Shown piece after piece: positions 47,026 through 57,372 of a stretch of DNA of 64,000 nt. The notes beneath the pieces were generated by a model. The model did no database searches. It was not told the DNA's origin and saw only the letters and a list, made by a program, of their open reading frames with translations. A program made the position numbers and the translations under genes. Each line of letters begins with the position of its first letter. The stretch's first letter is position 1. Location: the NCBI RefSeq assembly GCF_003605735.1, contig NZ_QXTJ01000039.1, forward strand, positions 93,104 through 157,103, read 5' to 3'. The DNA comes from Pseudomonas sp. LS-2 (GTDB lineage Bacteria > Pseudomonadota > Gammaproteobacteria > Pseudomonadales > Pseudomonadaceae).

Positions 47026-48399
47026 ATGTCCAAACCAAACGTGTCGTTCTATAACCTGGCGTGGCGGTGGCATTTCTATGCCGGCCTGTTCGTTGCGCCT
47101 TTCATGATCATGCTGTCGTTGACCGGCATGGTTTATCTGTTCAAACCGCAGCTCGATTCACTGATGTACAGCGACCTGCTGACCGTCAAACCGGCGCATC
47201 ACATGCTCACTGCCGATGAACAGCAACAGCGGGTGCTCCAGGCTTACCCTCAGATCGTGGTCAGTAAGTACCTGCCACCGGTGAATACCGAAAGCAGCGC
47301 CCAGTTCGTGGTCAAGAAAGAAGGACGCGAGGTAAACCTGTTTATCGACCCGTACAGCGGCAAGATCCTCGGCACTCAAGATGCCAGGAACAATCTGCAG
47401 GCCATGGCCCGTGAGCTGCACGGCGAGTTGATGGTGGGCACCGTCGGTGATCGCCTGGTCGAACTGGCTGCGGGCTGGGGCATTGTGCTGGTCGTCTCCG
47501 GCGTCTATCTGTGGTGGCCGCGAGGTCGCTCGCCAGCAGGCGTACTCTGGCCCCGGATCAGCGCACGAGGTCGGGTGCTGTGGCGCGACTTGCACGCGGT
47601 AACCGGTTTCTGGGGCTCGGTGGCGTTGCTGTTCATGTTGCTCAGCGGCATGACCTGGACTGGCATGTGGGGCAAGGTCTACGCCGATGTCTGGAACACC
47701 TTCCCCGCCGCGATGTGGAACGAGGTGCCCAAGTCCGACAAGCAGGCAGGCGAGCTGAACAACGCCAGCGTGCAGACCGTGCCATGGGCGATGGAAAACA
47801 CACCGATGCCCGTTTCGTCCGGCGATCACGCCGAGCACATGAACCACGGCGGCATGTCCAGCGCACCTGCCGCTCCCGTCGTTACCTTGCAGCAGGTCGT
47901 CGACATCGCGAAAGCGCGCGAGATCGAACCCGGCTACAGCATCACCCAACCGCTGACCGCTGACGGCGTGTTCACGGTGTCGGTTTTCGCGGACGACCCG
48001 CGTAACGACGCAACCCTGCATGTCGATCAATACAGCGGCAAGGTACTGGCGGATGTGAGATACACCGATTACAGCGCCGTATCGAAGGCAACCGAGCTGG
48101 GCGTGATGCTGCATGAAGGCAAGATGTTCGGCTGGGTGAACCAATTGCTGATCCTGTTTATCTGCCTGATGGTGCTGCTCAGCTCGGTCAGCGGAATCGT
48201 CATCTGGTGGAAGCGCAGGCCGCAGCATGGCTTCGGTGTTCCGCCTCTTCGTCACGACCTCCCTCGCTGGAAAACGGCGACCGTGGTGATGATTGCGCTG
48301 GGAGTCGCCTTTCCGCTCGTCGGGATTTCCATGCTGGCGATATGGTTGCTCGATCGAATAGCCCTTTCGCGCTTTGCCAAATCGGCGGCAACAGCTTAG
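47026..48399 (+). CDS. PepSY-associated transmembrane protein
   Basis: 457 residues with five hydrophobic segments: about 12-36 (WHFYAGLFVAPFMIMLSLTG), 145-165, 190-213, 370-393 and 415-440. A PepSY domain fills the first outer loop (about 60-135, with VNLFIDPYSGKILG) and a second follows TM3 (VDQYSGKVLADVRYTDYS). The loop after TM3 has a His/Met stretch (SGDHAEHMNHGGMSS, about 264-278). His residues in the helices (WHFYAG, LHAVTG) suggest haem or metal binding. Family members are linked to iron or copper reduction at the inner membrane. Confidence 0.85.
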   Translation: MSKPNVSFYNLAWRWHFYAGLFVAPFMIMLSLTGMVYLFKPQLDSLMYSDLLTVKPAHHMLTADEQQQRVLQAYPQIVVSKYLPPVNTESSAQFVVKKEGREVNLFIDPYSGKILGTQDARNNLQAMARELHGELMVGTVGDRLVELAAGWGIVLVVSGVYLWWPRGRSPAGVLWPRISARGRVLWRDLHAVTGFWGSVALLFMLLSGMTWTGMWGKVYADVWNTFPAAMWNEVPKSDKQAGELNNASVQTVPWAMENTPMPVSSGDHAEHMNHGGMSSAPAAPVVTLQQVVDIAKAREIEPGYSITQPLTADGVFTVSVFADDPRNDATLHVDQYSGKVLADVRYTDYSAVSKATELGVMLHEGKMFGWVNQLLILFICLMVLLSSVSGIVIWWKRRPQHGFGVPPLRHDLPRWKTATVVMIALGVAFPLVGISMLAIWLLDRIALSRFAKSAATA

Positions 48400-48542
48400 A
48401 TTGCGTCCTGCGGGGCCTGGAACCACTTGGGTGGTTTAGTGATGAATTCCTCCTCATTTCCGGTTTCAGGCCCCGTTCTTGTTTTTTCCCTTCCCGATTG
48501 TCATTCACCCTATCGCAAAACCTGTCACCTCAGACAACTTCC

Positions 48543-48599
48543 GCACCAGATCAGCGCACCTCACGCACCAACCCCCCGAGCTAATCCCAGATTGGTGCA
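48543..48599. promoter_or_regulatory. Candidate NtrC enhancer half sites
   Basis: NtrC dimers bind TGCACCA-N3-TGGTGCA. Here GCACCA-GAT-CAGCGC (48543-48557) and CCCA-GAT-TGGTGCA (48586-48599) each have one good and one poor half. They lie about 80-130 bp before the expected start site. Confidence 0.4.
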
Positions 48600-48651
48600 C
48601 GGCTTCGATGTCTAGCGACGTTTTCATTCCATTTTGCGACGTTTCACGCCT

Positions 48652-48667
48652 TGGCCCAGCGTTTGCT
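48652..48667 (+). promoter_or_regulatory. Sigma-54 (-24/-12) promoter of the urt operon
   Basis: TTGGCCCAGCGTTTGCT has GG (48653-48654) and GC (48665-48666) exactly 10 bp apart, the invariant sigma-54 spacing, with TTGGC and TTTGCT matching the flanking consensus. Start would be near 48678, 65 nt before urtA. Confidence 0.65.
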
Positions 48668-48742
48668 AAAGCCTAAGCAGACTTCACCTCTGCACCGCCA
48701 ACAGCAGTCATTACTAAAAAAATCGAAGAATGGAGCTAGCCA

Positions 48743-50008
48743 ATGAAGCGTCGTAGTTTGCTTAAAGCGTTCACCTTGTCCGCATCGATCGCCGCGATGG
48801 GTTTGACCTGGACCGTCCAGGCCGCCGAGACCATCAAGGTCGGCATTCTGCATTCTTTGTCCGGCACCATGGCCATCTCCGAGACCTCGCTCAAGGACAT
48901 GGCGCTGATGACCATCGACGAAATCAACGCCAAGGGCGGCGTCAATGGCAAGAAGCTGGAGGCCGTGGTGGTCGACCCGGCTTCCAACTGGCCGCTGTTC
49001 GCTGAAAAGGCGCGTCAACTGCTGACCCAGGACAAGGTGTCCGTGGTGTTCGGTTGCTGGACTTCGGTCTCTCGCAAATCGGTATTGCCGGTGTTCGAAG
49101 AACTCAACGGTCTGCTGTTCTACCCGGTGCAGTACGAAGGTGAAGAGATGTCGCCGAACGTGTTCTACACCGGCGCGGCGCCAAACCAGCAGGCCATTCC
49201 TGCGGTCGAGTACCTGATGAGCGAAGACGGCGGCGCCGCCAAGCGCTTCTTCCTGCTGGGTACCGACTACGTCTACCCACGCACCACCAACAAGATTCTG
49301 CGCTCCTTCCTGCACTCCAAAGGCGTGAAGGACAGCGACATCGAAGAGGTCTACACCCCGTTCGGCCACAGCGATTACCAGACCATCGTGGCCAACATCA
49401 AGAAGTTCTCGGCAGGTGGCAAGACCGCAGTGATCTCCACCGTGAACGGCGACTCCAACGTGCCGTTCTACAAGGAACTGGGTAACCAGGGCCTGAAAGC
49501 GACCGACGTTCCGGTCGTGGCGTTCTCGGTCGGTGAAGAAGAGCTGCGTGGTGTCGACACCAAACCGCTGGTTGGCAACCTGGCCGCCTGGAACTACTTC
49601 GAGTCCGTGAAGAACCCGGTCAACACCAAGTTTGTCGCCGACTGGAAAGCCTACGCCAAGGCGCACAACCTGCCGAACGCCGACAAGGCGGTGACCAACG
49701 ACCCGATGGAAGCCACTTACGTGGGTATCCACATGTGGGCGCAGGCGGTCGAGAAAGCCAAGTCCACCGATGTGGACAAAGTCCGCGAAGCCATGGCTGG
49801 CCAGACCTTTGCCGCGCCATCCGGCTTCACGCTGGAAATGGACAAGACCAACCACCACCTGCACAAGCCGGTGATGATCGGCGAAATCAAGGCTGACGGT
49901 CAGTTCAACGTCGTGTGGAAAACCAAGGAGCCGATTCGCGCCCAGCCTTGGAGCCCGTTCATTCCGGGTAACGACAAGAAGCCTGACTATGCGGTGAAGA
50001 GTAACTGA
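48743..50008 (+). CDS. urtA: Urea ABC transporter, substrate-binding protein
   Basis: 421 residues. The signal MKRRSLLKAFTLSASIAAMG has two arginines before a hydrophobic run, so a Tat route is possible; cleavage near VQAAE. The body is an amide/urea-type periplasmic binding protein: KVGILHSLSGTMAISETSLKDM, VVFGCWTSVSRKSVLPV and VYPRTTNKILR. It captures urea in the periplasm and passes it to UrtB/UrtC. GGAG lies upstream of the ATG. A palindromic repeat separates it from urtB. Confidence 0.96.
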   Translation: MKRRSLLKAFTLSASIAAMGLTWTVQAAETIKVGILHSLSGTMAISETSLKDMALMTIDEINAKGGVNGKKLEAVVVDPASNWPLFAEKARQLLTQDKVSVVFGCWTSVSRKSVLPVFEELNGLLFYPVQYEGEEMSPNVFYTGAAPNQQAIPAVEYLMSEDGGAAKRFFLLGTDYVYPRTTNKILRSFLHSKGVKDSDIEEVYTPFGHSDYQTIVANIKKFSAGGKTAVISTVNGDSNVPFYKELGNQGLKATDVPVVAFSVGEEELRGVDTKPLVGNLAAWNYFESVKNPVNTKFVADWKAYAKAHNLPNADKAVTNDPMEATYVGIHMWAQAVEKAKSTDVDKVREAMAGQTFAAPSGFTLEMDKTNHHLHKPVMIGEIKADGQFNVVWKTKEPIRAQPWSPFIPGNDKKPDYAVKSN

Positions 50009-50019
50009 CACCCGCCCCT

Positions 50020-50128
50020 GATGGTTCCCACGGTCCCCGTGGGAACATGCCTTCGACGCTCCGCGCTCGTTAACGGATGACGCAGAGCGTCAGGGGATGC
50101 ATTCCCACGCAGAGCGTGGGAACGATCA
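50020..50128. repeat. Palindromic repeat (CGTTCCCACGC family), copy 1
   Basis: Nested inverted repeats: TGGTTCCCACGG/CCGTGGGAAC, then GACGCAGAGCGTC, ending with ATTCCCACGC/GCGTGGGAACGATC. Same family at 53708-53813 and 57247-57352. Confidence 0.8.
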
Positions 50129-50177
50129 GCATCTGCGCATGGCCGCGAGGTCATGCGGATGCTTCCAGGACACCGAT

Positions 50178-51767
50178 ATGCCCAGATCTCTCTACCGCCT
50201 CATTCTCGCCTTGAGCGTGTTGTTGCCCTTCGCAGCCCATGCCAGCGATGCCAGCGACTTTGTCGCGGCCGAATCCTCCGAACGCGCCGAATTGCTGGAA
50301 GCCTGGGCTGCCAAACCCGATCCGGCGCGCGTTGAACTACTGGTCGCTCTGCAGGAAGGCCGCGTGGCCGCCGACAGCAGCAATCGCGCCTTTATCCAGA
50401 ATGGGGACAGCTTCACCGCCGTCGATCCTGCCGCACCGGCGCTGGCCGATGCACCGAACCCGGACGAGCCTCAACAGATCAGCCTGAACAACCGTTTACG
50501 CGGTCTGGTGGACACCGCTCTGGCAAGCCATCAGCTGCTTGCCGCTGACGCGAAGCTGCGCCTGGCCGCCGCGCTGACACTGCAAAAAAGTGCCCGTCCG
50601 GCCCAGTTACAACTGCTCATGCAGCAAGTCGCCACGGAAAAAGACGATGCCGTGCATTCAGCGCTGAACCTGGCCCTGGCCAATCTGCAACTGGTCGACA
50701 CCAGCCCGAGCGTGCGTCTGGCCGCCGTGCGTCTGTTGGGCGAAACCGGCGATCCGCTGGCTCGAACGCGTCTGGAAAACCTGCTGCAACCCAGCGTCGA
50801 AACCGACCCAAGCGTACGCCTGGCGGCCGAGACCAGTCTGGCTCAGGTGAAACGCAAGCTGATGATCGGCGAAGTGCTCGGCCAGGTCTTCAGCGGCATT
50901 TCGCTGGGTTCGATTCTGCTGCTCGCTGCGCTGGGACTGGCGATCACGTTCGGTCTGCTGGGCGTGATCAACATGGCCCACGGCGAAATGTTGATGCTCG
51001 GCGCCTACGCCACCTATGTCGTGCAGATCATGTTCCAGCGTTATGCGCCGGGCGCCATCGAGTTCTATCCACTGGTGGCACTGCCGGTGGCGTTCTTCGT
51101 CACCGCCTGCATCGGCATGGCGCTCGAGCGCACGGTGATTCGTCACCTCTACGGCCGTCCGCTGGAAACGTTGCTCGCCACCTGGGGCATCAGCCTGATG
51201 CTGATCCAGTTGATCCGCGTGGTGTTCGGCGCGCAGAACGTCGAAGTCGCCAACCCGGAATGGCTGTCTGGCGGTATCCAGGTGCTGCCGAATCTGGTGC
51301 TGCCGTACAACCGGATCATCATCATTGGCTTCGCGCTGTTCGTGGTGGTACTAACCTGGCTGCTGCTGAACAAGACCCGCCTGGGCCTGAACGTGCGCGC
51401 TGTCACCCAGAACCGCAACATGGCGGCCTGCTGCGGCGTACCGACCGGGCGCATCGACATGATGGCGTTCGGGCTCGGTTCCGGCATCGCAGGCCTCGGC
51501 GGCGTGGCCCTGAGCCAGATCGGCAACGTCGGCCCGGACCTTGGCCAGAGCTACATCATCGACTCGTTCCTGGTCGTGGTGCTCGGCGGTGTCGGTCAAC
51601 TGGCCGGTAGCGTGACCGCTGCCTTCGGGCTGGGCATCGCCAACAAGATTCTCGAACCGCAAATCGGCGCAGTGCTGGGCAAGATCCTGATCCTGGCGCT
51701 GATCATTCTGTTTATCCAGAAACGTCCGCAAGGTCTGTTCGCGCTTAAAGGACGGGTGATCGACTGA
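50178..51767 (+). CDS. urtB: Urea ABC transporter, permease UrtB
   Basis: 529 residues from the ATG at 50178; the open frame reaches further upstream only into the repeat. A signal-like segment is followed by a periplasmic helical domain of about 220 residues with repeated SVRLAAVRLLGE / SVRLAAETSLAQ units (HEAT-like). The LivH-type permease then has about eight helices (GVINMAHGEMLMLGAYATYV; MAACCGVPTGRIDMMAFGLG). The large N-terminal domain is typical of UrtB. Its stop overlaps urtC (TGATGA). Confidence 0.95.
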   Translation: MPRSLYRLILALSVLLPFAAHASDASDFVAAESSERAELLEAWAAKPDPARVELLVALQEGRVAADSSNRAFIQNGDSFTAVDPAAPALADAPNPDEPQQISLNNRLRGLVDTALASHQLLAADAKLRLAAALTLQKSARPAQLQLLMQQVATEKDDAVHSALNLALANLQLVDTSPSVRLAAVRLLGETGDPLARTRLENLLQPSVETDPSVRLAAETSLAQVKRKLMIGEVLGQVFSGISLGSILLLAALGLAITFGLLGVINMAHGEMLMLGAYATYVVQIMFQRYAPGAIEFYPLVALPVAFFVTACIGMALERTVIRHLYGRPLETLLATWGISLMLIQLIRVVFGAQNVEVANPEWLSGGIQVLPNLVLPYNRIIIIGFALFVVVLTWLLLNKTRLGLNVRAVTQNRNMAACCGVPTGRIDMMAFGLGSGIAGLGGVALSQIGNVGPDLGQSYIIDSFLVVVLGGVGQLAGSVTAAFGLGIANKILEPQIGAVLGKILILALIILFIQKRPQGLFALKGRVID

Positions 51768-52846
51768 TGAACCAGCCAATGATGGTTACCGCCGCGCAAC
51801 GCGCTGGCACCAAAGTCACGATCTCCATAGGCGTGGTGATCCTCGCCCTGTTGATTGCCCTGCCGCTGCTGTCGTTGTTGCCGGAAAGCAATTCGATGCA
51901 GGTGTCGGCCTACACCCTGACGCTGGTGGGCAAGATTCTCTGTTACGCCATCGTCGCACTGGCGCTGGATCTGGTCTGGGGCTACGCGGGCCTGCTGTCG
52001 CTGGGTCACGGGCTGTTCTTCGCGCTGGGCGGCTATGCGATGGGCATGTACCTGATGCGCGAAGCATCGGGAGACAGTCTTCCCGCGTTCATGACCTTCC
52101 TGTCGTGGACCGAACTGCCGTGGTACTGGGTCGGCACGCAGCACTTCCTCTGGGCCATGTGCCTGGTGGTATTGGCGCCGGGACTGCTGGCGCTGGTGTT
52201 CGGCTTCTTCGCCTTCCGCTCGCGGATCAAGGGCGTGTACTTCTCGATCATGACCCAGGCCCTGACGTTCGCCGGGATGCTGCTGTTCTTCCGCAACGAA
52301 ACCGGCTTCGGCGGCAACAACGGCTTCACCAACTTTCGCAGCATTCTGGGTTTCAGCATCACCTCGCAGGGCACTCGGGCGGTATTGTTTCTGCTCACCG
52401 TTGCACTGCTGGCCGGCAGTCTGTTCGTCGGCTGGCGTCTGGCGCGCAGCAAGTTCGGCCGTGTGCTGACCGCTGTTCGCGATGCCGAAAACCGCCTGAT
52501 GTTCTGCGGCTACGATCCTCGCGGCTTCAAGCTGTTCGTCTGGGTGTTGAGCGCTGTCCTGTGCGGTCTGGCAGGCGCGCTGTATGTGCCGCAAGTCGGC
52601 ATCATCAACCCCAGCGAAATGTCGCCGACCAACTCCATCGAGGCCGCTGTCTGGGTTGCCTTGGGCGGTCGCGGCACGCTGATCGGTCCGCTGCTGGGCG
52701 CCGGTCTGGTCAATGGTATGAAGAGCTGGTTCACCGTGGCCTTCCCTGAATACTGGCTGTTCTTCCTCGGCGCGCTGTTCATTGTGGTGACGCTGTACCT
52801 GCCCAAAGGCGTGATCGGCCTGATCAAGAAAAGGGGCGAACAATGA
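51767..52846 (+). CDS. urtC: Urea ABC transporter, permease UrtC
   Basis: 359 residues, LivM-type permease with about ten helices. LVWGYAGLLSLGHGLFFALGGYAMGMYL is the family N-terminal motif, and VRDAENRLMFCGYDPRGFKLFVW is the cytoplasmic EAA-like loop that contacts the ATPases. It pairs with UrtB to form the inner-membrane channel. It overlaps urtB by 1 nt and urtD by 4 nt. Confidence 0.96.
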   Translation: MNQPMMVTAAQRAGTKVTISIGVVILALLIALPLLSLLPESNSMQVSAYTLTLVGKILCYAIVALALDLVWGYAGLLSLGHGLFFALGGYAMGMYLMREASGDSLPAFMTFLSWTELPWYWVGTQHFLWAMCLVVLAPGLLALVFGFFAFRSRIKGVYFSIMTQALTFAGMLLFFRNETGFGGNNGFTNFRSILGFSITSQGTRAVLFLLTVALLAGSLFVGWRLARSKFGRVLTAVRDAENRLMFCGYDPRGFKLFVWVLSAVLCGLAGALYVPQVGIINPSEMSPTNSIEAAVWVALGGRGTLIGPLLGAGLVNGMKSWFTVAFPEYWLFFLGALFIVVTLYLPKGVIGLIKKRGEQ

Positions 52847-53697
52847 AAAGCACACCCACTCCTGCATTCGACCCGGTGCTGGACCCTAACAGCGACGCAG
52901 GCACCAGCCGCGACGCCATCGGGCTGGGCCAGGTTGCAGGCGAAGGCCTGAACACGCGGCACGGCACCATCCTGACGCTGGAGGACATCAGCGTCAGCTT
53001 CGATGGCTTCAAGGCGCTCAATGATCTGAATCTGTACATCGGCGTCGGTGAACTGCGCTGCATCATCGGCCCCAATGGCGCAGGCAAGACCACGCTGATG
53101 GACGTGATCACGGGCAAGACCCGCCCCAGTCACGGCAAGGCATGGTTCGGCGAGACCCTGGACCTGACCAGGATGAGCGAAGTGCAGATTGCTCAGGCCG
53201 GTATTGGCCGCAAGTTTCAGAAGCCGACCGTGTTCGAAGCCTTGAGCGTGTTCGAAAACCTGGAACTGGCGCAGAAAACCGATAAATCGGTATGGGCCAG
53301 CTTGCGGGCCAAGCTCAATGGTGACCAGCGCGACCGCATTGATGAAGTGTTGGAAACCATTCGCCTGACGTCGTCAATGTCACGCCCGGCGGGACTCTTG
53401 TCCCACGGTCAGAAGCAGTTTCTGGAGATCGGCATGTTGCTGGTACAGGATCCGCAACTGCTGCTGCTCGACGAGCCAGTGGCGGGCATGACCGACGCCG
53501 AAACCGAATTCACCGCCGAACTGTTCAAGAGCCTTGCGGGCAAACACTCGCTGATGGTGGTCGAGCACGACATGGGCTTCGTCGGCACCATCGCCGACCA
53601 CGTCACAGTGCTGCACCAGGGCAGTGTTCTGGCGGAAGGTTCGCTTGAGGAAGTGCAGGCGGACGAGCGCGTGATCGAGGTTTATCTGGGTCGCTGA
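52843..53697 (+). CDS. urtD: Urea ABC transporter, ATP-binding subunit UrtD
   Basis: 284 residues. A 45-residue N-terminal extension precedes the LivG-type ATPase. Walker A is GPNGAGKTT, the signature is LSHGQ (in place of LSGGQ, usual for LivG/UrtD), Walker B is LLLLDEP with VAGM, and the H-loop is VVEHDMGF. It powers urea import together with UrtE. The 4-nt overlap with urtC shows translational coupling. Confidence 0.96.
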   Translation: MKSTPTPAFDPVLDPNSDAGTSRDAIGLGQVAGEGLNTRHGTILTLEDISVSFDGFKALNDLNLYIGVGELRCIIGPNGAGKTTLMDVITGKTRPSHGKAWFGETLDLTRMSEVQIAQAGIGRKFQKPTVFEALSVFENLELAQKTDKSVWASLRAKLNGDQRDRIDEVLETIRLTSSMSRPAGLLSHGQKQFLEIGMLLVQDPQLLLLDEPVAGMTDAETEFTAELFKSLAGKHSLMVVEHDMGFVGTIADHVTVLHQGSVLAEGSLEEVQADERVIEVYLGR

Positions 53698-53707
53698 TGC
53701 AGATTTT

Positions 53708-53813
53708 GATCGTTCCCACGCTCGACGTGGGAATGCATCCCGTGACGCTCTGCGTCACATAGCGGACGCAGAGCGTCCATCGCGGCATTCCCACGCTGAG
53801 CGGGGGAACGATC
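53708..53813. repeat. Palindromic repeat (CGTTCCCACGC family), copy 2
   Basis: Starts GATCGTTCCCACGC and ends GCGGGGGAACGATC, with an inner GGACGCAGAGCGTCC hairpin. It fills the gap between urtD and urtE. Confidence 0.85.
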
Positions 53814-53830
53814 ACCGGGAGAGTTCGAAC

Positions 53831-54529
53831 ATGTTGCAGATAGAAAAGCTTCACCAATACTACGGCGGCAGCCACATCCTGCGCGGGCTGTCCTTCGACG
53901 TGAAAATCGGCGAAGTCACCTGCCTGCTGGGCCGCAACGGTGTCGGCAAGACCACACTGCTCAAGGTGCTGATGGGCCTGCTGCCCGCCAAAGAAGGCGT
54001 GGTGCAGTGGGAAGGCAAGCCGATCACAGGCTTCAAGCCGCATCAACGTGTCCACTCAGGCATCGCTTACGTGCCCCAGGGCCGGGAGATTTTCGGGCGG
54101 CTGACGGTGGAAGAAAACCTGCTGATGGGCCTGTCGCGTTTCCCCGGTTCCGAAGCCAAGGAAGTGCCCGCGTTCATTTATGAGTTGTTTCCGGTGTTGC
54201 TGCAAATGAAGCAACGCCGTGGCGGCGACCTCTCCGGGGGCCAGCAACAACAACTGGCGATCGGTCGCGCATTGGCCAGTCGTCCACGCCTGCTGATTCT
54301 CGATGAACCCACCGAAGGGATTCAGCCCTCGGTGATCAAGGAAATCGGCGCAGTGATCAAGAAGCTCGCCGCCCGTGGTGACATGGCGATCCTGCTGGTC
54401 GAGCAGTTCTACGACTTCGCCGCCGAACTTGCCGATCAGTACATCGTGATGTCCCGCGGCGAGATCGTTCAGCAAGGTCGCGGCGAAAATATGGAAGCCG
54501 AAGGCGTGCGTGGTCTGGTCACCATTTGA
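53831..54529 (+). CDS. urtE: Urea ABC transporter, ATP-binding subunit UrtE
   Basis: 232 residues, LivF-type. Walker A is GRNGVGKTTLLKVLMG, the signature is LSGGQQQQLAIGRALASRP, Walker B is LLILDEPTEGIQP and the H-loop is LLVEQFYDFA. It forms a heterodimeric ATPase with UrtD. The gene stands 133 bp after urtD because a repeat is inserted, and 49 bp before ureD. Confidence 0.96.
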   Translation: MLQIEKLHQYYGGSHILRGLSFDVKIGEVTCLLGRNGVGKTTLLKVLMGLLPAKEGVVQWEGKPITGFKPHQRVHSGIAYVPQGREIFGRLTVEENLLMGLSRFPGSEAKEVPAFIYELFPVLLQMKQRRGGDLSGGQQQQLAIGRALASRPRLLILDEPTEGIQPSVIKEIGAVIKKLAARGDMAILLVEQFYDFAAELADQYIVMSRGEIVQQGRGENMEAEGVRGLVTI

Positions 54530-54578
54530 CGCGCCGATCGGCTAAGGTAGTCGCCTTCGAAAAACGATAACGAGCACT

Positions 54579-55424
54579 ATGAATCTTCCTGCCCACACCG
54601 CCCTGTTCACACCCAGCTGGCACGCCGAGCTGGAGCTGGGCTATGGGCGTTTCGGCGACAGCACGCGCCCGACTCTGCGTCGCCACAAAGGCCCGTTGCG
54701 GGTGCAGAAACACCTGTATGCCGAAGGCCCTGAAGTCTGCCAACACATCATCGTTCATCCTCCCGGTGGTATTGCGGGAGGTGACCGGCTGGACATCACC
54801 GCCAACGTCGGCCCTGATGCCTGGGCACAACTGACCAGCCCTGGCGCCGCCAAGTGGTATCGCGCGGCGGGGGCTGCGTATCAGCAGCTGGATTTGAAAG
54901 TTGCGGCGGGGGCAACCCTGGAATGGCTGCCGCAGGAGACCATTGTCTTCAGCGAGGCCAAGGCCGAACTCAGCACCCGGATCGACCTCGAGGGCGACGC
55001 CCGCCTGTTCTACTGGGACGTGGTTGCCTTGGGGCGCCCGGCCAGTGACGAGCGCTTCGATCAGGGACATTTTCAGGCGCATCTGGATATTCGCCGCGAC
55101 GGCAAGTTGCTGTGGCATGAACGGCAACGCGTCATCGGCAACGATGGTTTGCTGGACTCACCCGTGGGGCTGGACAGCAAACCGGTTTTCGCAACACTGA
55201 TCGTCACCGGAGAAATCGACGCCGAACTGATGGAGCGTTGTCGTCAACTGGCTGACCATTCGCCGGTGCGAGGAGATTTAAGCCAGCTACCCGGCCTGAT
55301 CATCGCCCGCTGCCTGGCCGACGAAGCGCTGCATGCACGGGCCTGGCTGATCGCACTGTGGAAGCTGCTACGCCCAGCGCTGTTGGGTCGAGAGGCGGTG
55401 GCGCCGAGGATCTGGAGCACATAG
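54579..55424 (+). CDS. ureD: Urease accessory protein UreD
   Basis: 281 residues. [18 protein letters not shown] is the family core motif, and [24 protein letters not shown] and [13 protein letters not shown] follow. UreD joins UreF and UreG to load CO2 and nickel on apo-urease. UreE, UreF and UreG are not in the window. It is the first of the structural urease set and lies 49 bp after urtE, so transport and urease may be co-expressed. Confidence 0.95.
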   Translation: MNLPAHTALFTPSWHAELELGYGRFGDSTRPTLRRHKGPLRVQKHLYAEGPEVCQHIIVHPPGGIAGGDRLDITANVGPDAWAQLTSPGAAKWYRAAGAAYQQLDLKVAAGATLEWLPQETIVFSEAKAELSTRIDLEGDARLFYWDVVALGRPASDERFDQGHFQAHLDIRRDGKLLWHERQRVIGNDGLLDSPVGLDSKPVFATLIVTGEIDAELMERCRQLADHSPVRGDLSQLPGLIIARCLADEALHARAWLIALWKLLRPALLGREAVAPRIWST

Positions 55425-55484
55425 CGCGCTCCTACAAGGCTACGAGCGCCTCACATTATCAAGTTATTGGAAACGGACAAAACC

Positions 55485-55787
55485 ATGGATCTGACGCCAC
55501 GCGAAAAAGACAAGATGCTGATCTTCACCGCAGGCCTTGTAGCCGAGCGGCGACTGGCCCGAGGCTTGAAACTCAACTACCCGGAAGCCATGGCATTCAT
55601 CTCTGCCGCTCTTCTCGAAGGCGCGCGCGATGGGCAGACGGTCGCCGAACTGATGCATTACGGCACCACCTTGCTGACCCGCGAACAAGTGATGGAAGGC
55701 ATCCCGGAGATGATCCCGGAAATCCAGGTCGAGGCCACTTTTCCCGACGGGACCAAACTGGTCACCGTGCATCAGCCCATCGCCTGA
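55485..55787 (+). CDS. ureA: Urease gamma subunit
   Basis: 100 residues from the ATG at 55485; an ATG 18 nt earlier is in frame but makes a non-family start. [35 protein letters not shown] is the conserved gamma N-terminus, and [26 protein letters not shown] is the C-terminus. It forms the (UreABC)3 trimer with UreB and UreC. Confidence 0.97.
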   Translation: MDLTPREKDKMLIFTAGLVAERRLARGLKLNYPEAMAFISAALLEGARDGQTVAELMHYGTTLLTREQVMEGIPEMIPEIQVEATFPDGTKLVTVHQPIA

Positions 55788-55816
55788 AGCGCCCAACCGA
55801 ACAAGTGAAAGCGAAC

Positions 55817-57235
<1,419 letters not shown>

Positions 57236-57246
57236 ATCAAGACATT

Positions 57247-57352
57247 GATCGTTCCCACGCTCTGCGTGGGAATGCAGCCCGTGATGCTCCGCGTCACAGA
57301 CCGGACGCAGAGCGTCCAGAGAGGCGTGACCACGCAGAGCGTGGGAACGATC
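57247..57352. repeat. Palindromic repeat (CGTTCCCACGC family), copy 3
   Basis: GATCGTTCCCACGC at the left end faces GCGTGGGAACGATC at the right, with an inner GGACGCAGAGCGTCC arm. It lies between ureB and ureC. Confidence 0.85.
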
Positions 57353-57372
57353 AGAACGCATAAGGATTTTCG

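Larger units (their letters stand above)
48400..48742. other. 343-bp regulatory region upstream of urtA
   Basis: No gene is supported. It is AT-richer than the surroundings and holds GCACC-type half sites at 48543-48570 and TTGGTGCA at 48592-48599, then a -24/-12 element at 48652-48667. This is what an NtrC-controlled upstream region looks like. Confidence 0.6.
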
